Part shown: piece after piece, positions 4,818-9,215 of the stretch
Layout of the letters: every line of letters begins with the position of its first letter
Position numbering within the stretch: the stretch's first letter is position 1
DNA from: Tannerellaceae bacterium
GTDB taxonomy: Bacteria > Bacteroidota > Bacteroidia > Bacteroidales > Tannerellaceae
Assembly (NCBI GenBank): GCA_020860805.1
Contig: JAJBTP010000583.1
Location: 1 to 9,215 of the forward strand
DNA length: 9,215 nucleotides
Direction of reading: 5' to 3'
Position numbers and translations under genes: made by a program
Notes under the pieces: generated by a model
What the model saw: only the letters and a program-made list of their open reading frames with translations
Told to the model about the DNA's origin: nothing
Databases searched by the model: none

Positions 4818-6568
4818 TTCAGGAAGATAATAATTATTATTATCTACAATTCAGGTTTAATCCGCAGGTTGTAGAGGTTGTCAAGCGTATTCCCGGAAGG
4901 AAATATGATGGCAAACTAAAGATGTGGGTAGTACCTAAAATGTTCGATCCTCCAGGCAAATATTCACAGGGTGAGTACGTATGGTTATTTGCTGAGTGGA
5001 CTATAAGTGCCGGGTTTGAAAGGTTCGTGCAAAAGGGTGCCCCTGCATCCCGCCCGGATGTACATTATACTCTTCCTCCTATGCCGGAGCTTACAGTTCC
5101 TCATGGTTTGAAGATTGAACCTTTTCCATATCAAAAACAAGGGATCGCTTACGCTTTAGATAAAAAGCGTTGTTTCTTTGGTGATCAGCCCGGACTTGGT
5201 AAAACATTACAAGCAATCGGAACGGCATATATCGCCCAGTGTTATCCGGTATTAGTTGTGTGTCCGGCATCTTTAAAGATCAACTGGCAACGGGAATGGA
5301 AAAAGTTCACAGGAAAAGAGGCTATTATACTTGATGATCACAATAAAAATAACTGGTTCCGGTATTATGAAATGGGAGTTTGTGATGTGTTCATAACAAA
5401 TTATGAGTCTCTGAAAAAGTTTTTCGTTGAAGATACCGGAGGATGGGATTTACGGAAGTTAAGGCTTAAAAAGGAAGCTGATTTATTCAAATGTTTCATT
5501 ATTGATGGAAGTCACCGCCGTAAATCCGGAAAGACCCAGCAAACAAAAATTTTTAAGAAGTTTGCCAGAGGAAAGGATTACCGTTTCCTTCTTACCGGAA
5601 CACCTACCATTAACGGGCCAAAGGATTTGATTCCTCAACTTGATATCTTAGGCCGGTTGGAAGACTTTGGAGGATATAACTCATTTCAAAATAACTTCAT
5701 GCAGGGCCCACGGGAAGCCAGTAATCTTGAAATGCTCAACTGGCGGCTTTGGAATACTTGTTTCTTCCGGAGAGAGAAATCTAAAGTACTTGCAGATCTT
5801 CCGGATAAAATGAGACAGGTTATCCCCATTGGCATCTCCAACCGCAAAGAGTATAACGCGGCTGAACGGGATCTGATTAATTATTTGCGGATGTATGAGC
5901 AGGCAGATGATGAAAAGATTAAACGTGCGCAGCGTGGACTTGTTATGGTTCAGATGCAGAAGCTCCGTCAGATATCTGCCCGGGGAAAGATTGCGGCAGC
6001 CAAAGAATTTATACAGGACACATTGGATAGCGGGGAAAAGTTGATTGTGTTTGGATTTCTCAAAGAGGTAATAAATGAGATTAAAGAACATTTTCCTCAT
6101 GCGGTTACCATCGTTGGTGATAATACCAGTCAGGAGAGGCAGAACGCAATCGACAGCTTTCAGAATGATCCGAAATGTAACCTTATCCTCTGTAACTATA
6201 AATCTGCCGGAGTCGGTGTAACTCTGACGGCTAGTAGTACAGTTTTCTTTATTGAGTACCCGTGGACGTTTGCAGATTGTGAACAGGCAGAAGACCGGGC
6301 ACACCGGATCGGACAAAAAAATTCGGTGAGCTGTATTTATATGCAAGGACGGGCCACGATTGATGAGGATGTTTGGGAGATCATTCAAACTAAAAAGGAT
6401 ATTGCGAACGATGTAACTGGCACGGACGATCAGGTTCCGGAAGAGGTAAGCGATGCGATCATGCTTAAGTACCGGAATAAAGCTGGCATAAAACCAAATA
6501 TACCGGATTCTCCTTTTATGTCTCCTATATCCTCTGGTAGTAGTCAAATATTCACAGATGCCGTATGA
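4811..6568 (+). CDS. SNF2-family helicase/translocase with HARP-like N-terminus and altered DEAH box
   Basis: A 585-residue SF2 translocase. Residues 13-43 (F-R-F-N-P through I-P-G-R-K-Y-D ... W-V-V-P) resemble the HARP domain of SMARCAL1-type annealing helicases. Then come the Q-like motif P-F-P-Y-Q (104-108), Walker A D-Q-P-G-L-G-K-T (125-132), motif Ia C-P-A-S-L (151-155), T-N-Y-E-S-L (196-201), motif III L-T-G-T-P (261-265), motif V S-A-G-V-G-V-T-L (465-472) and motif VI Q-A-E-D-R-A-H-R-I-G-Q (492-502), with R496 and R499 as likely arginine fingers. Motif II reads D232-G-S-H instead of D-E-(S/A)-H: the catalytic glutamate is a glycine (codon GGA, one base from GAA). If real, ATP could bind but hydrolysis should fail. 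The rest is intact. The gene overlaps both neighbours and is coupled to the VRR-NUC gene (ATGA). Confidence 0.88.
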   Translation: MLIQEDNNYYYLQFRFNPQVVEVVKRIPGRKYDGKLKMWVVPKMFDPPGKYSQGEYVWLFAEWTISAGFERFVQKGAPASRPDVHYTLPPMPELTVPHGLKIEPFPYQKQGIAYALDKKRCFFGDQPGLGKTLQAIGTAYIAQCYPVLVVCPASLKINWQREWKKFTGKEAIILDDHNKNNWFRYYEMGVCDVFITNYESLKKFFVEDTGGWDLRKLRLKKEADLFKCFIIDGSHRRKSGKTQQTKIFKKFARGKDYRFLLTGTPTINGPKDLIPQLDILGRLEDFGGYNSFQNNFMQGPREASNLEMLNWRLWNTCFFRREKSKVLADLPDKMRQVIPIGISNRKEYNAAERDLINYLRMYEQADDEKIKRAQRGLVMVQMQKLRQISARGKIAAAKEFIQDTLDSGEKLIVFGFLKEVINEIKEHFPHAVTIVGDNTSQERQNAIDSFQNDPKCNLILCNYKSAGVGVTLTASSTVFFIEYPWTFADCEQAEDRAHRIGQKNSVSCIYMQGRATIDEDVWEIIQTKKDIANDVTGTDDQVPEEVSDAIMLKYRNKAGIKPNIPDSPFMSPISSGSSQIFTDAV

Positions 6569-6915
6569 GTGAAGCAAGTTTCCAGTGTGCTTGTGTAAAG
6601 TGGTTTGATCTGCAGTTCCCCAGACTATCTTTTCTTCTCTTTGCTGTACCGAATGGAGGATACCGGAACAAAAGAGAAGCCAAGAGTTTACAGCGGCAGG
6701 GTGTTCGTCCGGGAGTATCAGATCTGATTCTCTTATTTCCCCGGGGCGGATATAGTTGTTTGTGCATCGAATTAAAAATAGGAAAGAATGGACAAAGCGA
6801 TGAACAGAAAGCCTGGCAGCGGTTAGCGGAAGCAGCCGGAGCCAAATATGTAGTGTGTTGGACAATACACCAGTTTATGAAAGAAGTAACAACCTATTTA
6901 GGGATTAGAGAATGA
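6565..6915 (+). CDS. VRR-NUC domain nuclease
   Basis: A 116-residue protein made of a single VRR-NUC domain, a minimal PD-(D/E)XK nuclease active on branched DNA. Visible motifs are F-A-V-P-N-G-G (26-32), R-x-G-V-R-P-G-V-S-D (44-53, with D53 a metal ligand), I-E-L-K (68-71, the E-x-K pair) and Q-S-x-x-Q (77-81) on the helix after the core. The length fits stand-alone phage VRR-NUC proteins. It directly follows the SNF2 helicase with an ATGA overlap, a pairing common in phages, where the two are thought to process replication or recombination intermediates. Its own stop overlaps the start of the replication initiator (ATGA at 6912-6915). Confidence 0.87.
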   Translation: MSEASFQCACVKWFDLQFPRLSFLLFAVPNGGYRNKREAKSLQRQGVRPGVSDLILLFPRGGYSCLCIELKIGKNGQSDEQKAWQRLAEAAGAKYVVCWTIHQFMKEVTTYLGIRE

Positions 6916-7197
6916 ATTATATTGATTTAATAAGGAGTTTTTGGCGTTCGCATGAGGAGCATTCATTTGGTGTGACAGAAATAGCCCTTTATTTCCATCT
7001 GGTGGAAATATGCAATATCTGTAACTGGGAGGAATCCGTTCAAGCGTAACAATTCTAAAATCTTAGCAGATTTAGGAATCAAAGACCGTAGGACATTGGA
7101 CAATGCCCGGAATAAATTAAAGCAAGCCGGACTCATAGACTTTGTTAAAAAGACAACCAATCCGGATGTTACTTATGCTCTCACTTCGATATTTAAT

Positions 7198-7260
7198 GTA
7201 CAAGTAAATGCTCAAGATGATGTACAAGTGAATGCTCAAGTGATTGTGTACAAGCTGATG
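7198..7260 (+). repeat. 24-nt tandem repeat in the initiator linker (two and a half copies)
   Basis: Units 7198-7221 and 7222-7245 differ at a few bases (GTACAAGTRAATGCTCAAG core). A third partial unit resumes with GTACAAG at 7248 after an extra GT. They encode V-Q-V-N-A-Q twice. Confidence 0.7.
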
Positions 7261-7557
7261 ACACTAAAGATAAACTAAACAAAACGATTACTAATCCCCC
7301 TATTAATCCCCCTAAAACACAGGGAGAGATAAATTTTCCGAAACAAAGAAATAAACGGAAGAATAATAAACAGGGATTTCAACCGCCCACAAGGGAAGAA
7401 GTGAAGAAATATTTTTTTCTTCCGGATTAAAAGAGTGGGAATATCAGGCAGAGAAATTTTATTGTCACTATGACTCTCAGGGATGGAAGAAAGGAACAGG
7501 GGTTAAGGCGGTTTATTGGGATAGTTTAGCGAACAATTGGATTTTGGAAGAAAAAAG

Positions 7558-7564
7558 AAAGGAG
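7558..7564 (+). promoter_or_regulatory. Shine-Dalgarno sequence deciding the GTG start of the dnaC-like gene
   Basis: AAAGGAG lies 7 nt before GTG 7572 and supports this start over the in-frame ATG at 7608. It lies inside the last part of the initiator gene. Confidence 0.65.
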
Positions 7565-7571
7565 ATAGAAA

Positions 7572-8222
7572 GTGAAAGGAATCAGGGAGGTTCACCAAGA
7601 GATCCGGATGAGGGCTACGGAGAGCGTTAAATCCTCTGCGTTAGATCTGACCCCGTATAAAAAGACTTTCATGGAGATTGCTAAAAAGGTTACTAACGGG
7701 AGGTTTGTAGTGGATGATCGTAACCGGGAGATTATAGGGAATCTGTTTCTTTATTTCCTTGGCCAACCGGGGAAGTATGATACTAAAAAAGGGCTTTGGC
7801 TGGAAGGACCTGTCGGAACTGGGAAAAGCACTCTTATGCATGTATTCTCAGCGTATATGCGTTTTCTGGAACGGGGTTTTAAAGTGGTTATTTGTAGCCA
7901 GGTGGTATCAGAGTTTTCATTGAATAGTGATTTGGATCTCTATCTGGCAAATAAAAATAGTTTATCCAAAGAGCCTATTGATATGTGCTTCGATGAACTG
8001 GGCCGGGAGCCAATGAGAGCCAGTTATTACGGAACTCCTCTTAATGTGATGCAGCACATACTGCATGTCAGATATGACTATTGGCAAAGAAAAGGGGTTA
8101 AAACCTTCATCACCACAAATAAAAAGGCTGAGGAGATTGAAGCACTCTATGAAGATTTTATTCGCGATAGACGAAAAGAAATGTTTAACATCATTCCAGT
8201 TGTCGGAGAAAGCAGGAGGTAA
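7572..8222 (+). CDS. DnaC/IstB-like helicase loader ATPase
   Basis: A 216-residue AAA+ protein expected to load the host DnaB helicase at the phage origin. Walker A is G-P-V-G-T-G-K-S-T (79-87). Walker B is I-D-M-C-F-D-E (136-142, with D141 and E142), sensor I is T-T-N (181-183), and the R-D-R-R-K segment (198-202) carries the expected arginine finger. Residues 20-75 form the N-terminal part of the core. The start is GTG 7572, supported by a Shine-Dalgarno sequence; ATG 7608 is an alternative. The gene is intact, unlike the initiator before it. The last codons look replaced: a second, diverged copy of its 3' end (D-R-R-K-E-M-F-N-N-P-V-T-G-N-S-R-stop) lies at 8785-8835, beyond the methyltransferase gene. 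The last two codons, AGG AGG, double as the Shine-Dalgarno sequence of the next gene. Confidence 0.85.
   Translation: MKGIREVHQEIRMRATESVKSSALDLTPYKKTFMEIAKKVTNGRFVVDDRNREIIGNLFLYFLGQPGKYDTKKGLWLEGPVGTGKSTLMHVFSAYMRFLERGFKVVICSQVVSEFSLNSDLDLYLANKNSLSKEPIDMCFDELGREPMRASYYGTPLNVMQHILHVRYDYWQRKGVKTFITTNKKAEEIEALYEDFIRDRRKEMFNIIPVVGESRR
8166..8188 (+). repeat. Direct repeat copy A (3' end of dnaC-like gene)
   Basis: A 23-bp block starting GATAGACGAAAAGAAATG, with 22 of 23 bases identical to 8785-8807, on either side of the methyltransferase gene. It encodes D-R-R-K-E-M-F-N in the active dnaC-like gene. Confidence 0.8.
8214..8219 (+). promoter_or_regulatory. Strong Shine-Dalgarno sequence of the methyltransferase gene
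   Basis: AGGAGG, 6 nt before ATG 8226, overlapping the last two Arg codons of the dnaC-like gene. It is the strongest such site in the window. Confidence 0.75.
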
Positions 8223-8225
8223 ATT

Positions 8226-8765
8226 ATGAATGTAAATTTTCAGACAAAATATAAAGGGGGTAAATCCGCCACCAATGAATGGTACACACCTTCCGAAATT
8301 ATAAAATCATTAGGCGAATTCGATCTTGATCCTGCAACTTGTGAAAAGGCAATAGAGATTAATAGTTCTGCAAAAAAATATTTCACAAAACAAGAGAATG
8401 GGTTACTACAGCCATGGACGGGGCGGGTATGGTTAAATCCTCCCTATCCTAATCCTGATATCAGGGATTTTATGAAAAAAATGGCTGAACATAATAATAG
8501 GATTGCTTTAGTTTTTAATAGATGTGATTCAGTCTGGTTTCATCAGTATGTCTTTAATAGTGCAGATTCAATTTTATTCTTGTCCAAAAGGATTCGATTT
8601 ATAAATGAAGATAGAAAAGTTGGTGGTTCTCCCGGATGCGGCTCTGTATTGGTTGCATACGGTAAGAATAATACAGAAGCCTTGTCTCGATGCAAACTGG
8701 ATGGCAAATTAGTTTTTCTCCATAATGCACCTATCCAATTAATCGAGAAATCCATATTTGATTAA
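8226..8765 (+). CDS. dam: Dam-type phage DNA N6-adenine methyltransferase
   Basis: A 179-residue protein of the phage Dam family that transfers a methyl group from S-adenosylmethionine to adenine N6, often to protect phage DNA from host restriction. Family marks are N-E-W-Y-T-P-S-E-I-I (17-26), F-D-L-D-P-A (32-37), the catalytic N-P-P-Y (71-74) in the context V-W-L-N-P-P-Y, and the block L-V-F-N-R-C-D-S-V-W-F-H (95-106). The length matches stand-alone phage Dam proteins. The target site cannot be read from the sequence. The gene is more A/T-rich than its neighbours and contains a single CCGG, whereas the rest of the window is rich in it. It has a strong Shine-Dalgarno sequence, ends in a long inverted repeat and is flanked by direct copies of the dnaC 3' end. 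All this points to a recently acquired cassette. Confidence 0.88.
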   Translation: MNVNFQTKYKGGKSATNEWYTPSEIIKSLGEFDLDPATCEKAIEINSSAKKYFTKQENGLLQPWTGRVWLNPPYPNPDIRDFMKKMAEHNNRIALVFNRCDSVWFHQYVFNSADSILFLSKRIRFINEDRKVGGSPGCGSVLVAYGKNNTEALSRCKLDGKLVFLHNAPIQLIEKSIFD

Positions 8766-8775
8766 TTGGATAGGT
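8729..8775 (+). terminator. Perfect 16-bp inverted repeat across the end of dam
   Basis: ACCTATCCAATTAATC (8729-8744) and its exact complement GATTAATTGGATAGGT (8760-8775) enclose a 15-nt loop; the stop codon 8763-8765 lies in the second arm. No T-run follows (TAAAATAAAT), so it is not a typical intrinsic terminator. It may be an mRNA-stabilising hairpin, a Bacteroidetes-style terminator or a cassette end. Confidence 0.6.
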
Positions 8776-8784
8776 AAAATAAAT

Positions 8785-8835
8785 GATAGACGAAAGGAAA
8801 TGTTTAATAATCCGGTAACGGGTAATAGTAGATGA
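8785..8835 (+). pseudogene. Remnant 3' end of a dnaC-like gene
   Basis: Reads D-R-R-K-E-M-F-N-N-P-V-T-G-N-S-R-stop, parallel to the end of the active dnaC-like protein (D-R-R-K-E-M-F-N-I-I-P-V-V-G-E-S-R-R). The first 23 bp match 8166-8188 at 22 positions. Its TGA at 8833-8835 overlaps the ATG of the next gene at 8832, the coupling style used throughout this operon. It therefore looks like the original gene end, left behind when the methyltransferase cassette entered. No start codon serves it. Confidence 0.75.
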
Positions 8836-9185
8836 GAATGAAACCAAAGAAAAAAGATATTGAACGATTAGTACAGGACGGAGTTATGACAAAGGTGGAT
8901 AAGAGGGTATCAGCGGCCTTTCTCCTGATGAATCTGGCGTATACCTATATGGATGATGCGGAGGAATTATTGAAACCCTACCGGATCACCATCGGTCCTC
9001 TAAAAAAAGAACTGTCACTCGCTAAAAAACACTATGAGGCATATGCCAGTAATGTCCGGACGCTGGTTAATCATGCGGATCTGAAATTACAGTCTCACTT
9101 TTTTGAGGATTTTGAGTATCTGGAAAAGCTGGTTACCGGGTTCCTTGAAAAGAAACAGAATCCGGAAGGAGTTCCGGAATTATAA
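8832..9185 (+). CDS. Small helical phage protein of unknown function (117 aa)
   Basis: A basic N-terminus (M-R-M-K-P-K-K-K) is followed by an almost wholly helical protein: residues 26-47 (S-A-A-F-L-L-M-N-L-A-Y-T-Y-M-D-D-A-E-E-L-L), 55-80 and 85-108, with Leu/Tyr spacing that suggests a helical bundle. No membrane segment or catalytic motif is visible. The ATG overlaps the TGA of the dnaC remnant, so ancestrally it was coupled directly to the dnaC-like gene and probably takes part in early replication. It is now separated from the active loader by the methyltransferase cassette. The family is not recognised. Confidence 0.65.
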   Translation: MRMKPKKKDIERLVQDGVMTKVDKRVSAAFLLMNLAYTYMDDAEELLKPYRITIGPLKKELSLAKKHYEAYASNVRTLVNHADLKLQSHFFEDFEYLEKLVTGFLEKKQNPEGVPEL

Positions 9186-9206
9186 GATATCAGATAGATA
9201 ATAAAT

Positions 9207-9215
9207 ATTTAACGC
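9207..9215 (+). repeat. Pre-gene repeat, copy 4 (cut by window edge)
   Basis: ATTTAACGC, matching the middle of the 19-bp repeat found at 576-594 and 836-854, again just after a gene end and presumably just before the next start codon. The window ends before the rest can be checked. Confidence 0.45.

Larger units (their letters stand above)
6912..7630 (+). pseudogene. Phage replication initiator (winged-helix, DnaD-like arrangement) with three frameshifts
   Basis: The ATG at 6912 overlaps the VRR-NUC stop. The protein starts M-N-Y-I-D-L-I-R-S-F-W and should continue as one initiator of about 237-238 residues, but three indels split it. First, one extra G near 7029-7032 leads to the stop at 7047. 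Second, an extra GT at 7246-7249 leads to the stop at 7276. Third, a shift at the T7 run 7412-7418 leads to the stop at 7428. Correcting all three restores one frame to the TAA at 7628-7630. The N-terminal part is a winged helix (S-K-I-L-A-D-L-G-I ... A-R-N-K-L-K-Q-A-G-L-I) as in phage initiators that melt the origin and recruit DnaC and DnaB. A repeat-bearing Gln/Asn-rich linker and a basic Pro-rich stretch follow. The C-terminal module (P-P-T-R-E-E-V-K-K-Y ... F-Y-C-H-Y) is typical of phage replication proteins. Its end overlaps the dnaC-like gene by 59 nt. Confidence 0.75.

Noticed and set aside
4606..4830. Plus-strand frame of 74 codons inside the 222-residue gene
   Set aside because: Another frame of a gene that fits the operon spacing better; repetitive L/R/K composition and no start context.
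5681..6865. Long open frame of 394 codons on the minus strand
   Set aside because: It lies antisense to the SNF2 helicase and VRR-NUC genes, whose motifs are unmistakable. Its translation has no family motifs and is rich in residues produced by reverse reading of biased codons.
7198..7260. CRISPR-like repeats
   Set aside because: The units are contiguous with no spacers and encode an in-frame linker repeat.

Overview
The window reads as the early recombination and replication region of a temperate phage or prophage, most likely from a gut Bacteroidales host. This host call is an inference. It rests on moderate-to-low GC, A/T-rich leaders in which only some genes have a Shine-Dalgarno sequence, and a gene order of the kind found in Bacteroides-type prophages: AAA ATPase, RecB-like nuclease, NinB, SNF2 helicase, VRR-NUC, replication initiator, DnaC, Dam. 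All genes run on the plus strand, packed end to end and often coupled by ATGA overlaps. No structural, lysis or integrase gene is visible.

Layout. Positions 1-1075 hold small regulators: a short HTH-like protein, a frameshifted LuxR-type HTH gene, an excisionase/MerR-like HTH protein and a coiled-coil protein. Positions 1120-1290 hold a GC-rich hairpin and a 130-nt tRNA-like gene with leucine-type D and T arms but an abnormal central domain. Two very small genes follow. Positions 1649-3778 are a recombination module: Sak4-like ATPase, PD-(D/E)XK exonuclease and NinB. Two conserved-looking unknowns follow (3811-4817), then an SNF2/HARP-type helicase (4811-6568) and a VRR-NUC nuclease (6565-6915). 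The replication module follows: a broken replication initiator (6912-7630), a DnaC-like loader (7572-8222), a Dam-type adenine methyltransferase (8226-8765) and a small helical protein (8832-9185).

The genes suggest a phage that processes DNA ends with its own exonuclease and a RecA-like core ATPase, remodels forks with an annealing-type translocase plus a VRR-NUC nuclease, and loads the host helicase through an initiator and a DnaC protein. Several key parts look damaged. The initiator has three frameshifts, the helicase Walker B box reads DGSH instead of DE(S/A)H, and the LuxR gene has one frameshift. Either this is a decaying prophage or the assembly carries uncorrected indels.

The most striking structural signals are these. 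(1) The methyltransferase gene sits between two copies of the 3' end of the dnaC gene, as if a cassette had inserted and replaced the tail. (2) A 19-bp element containing TTTAACGCAACA recurs just before start codons and may mark cassette boundaries or a control site. (3) The tRNA-like gene has an extra stem whose sequence reappears in the long hairpin that ends the methyltransferase gene.
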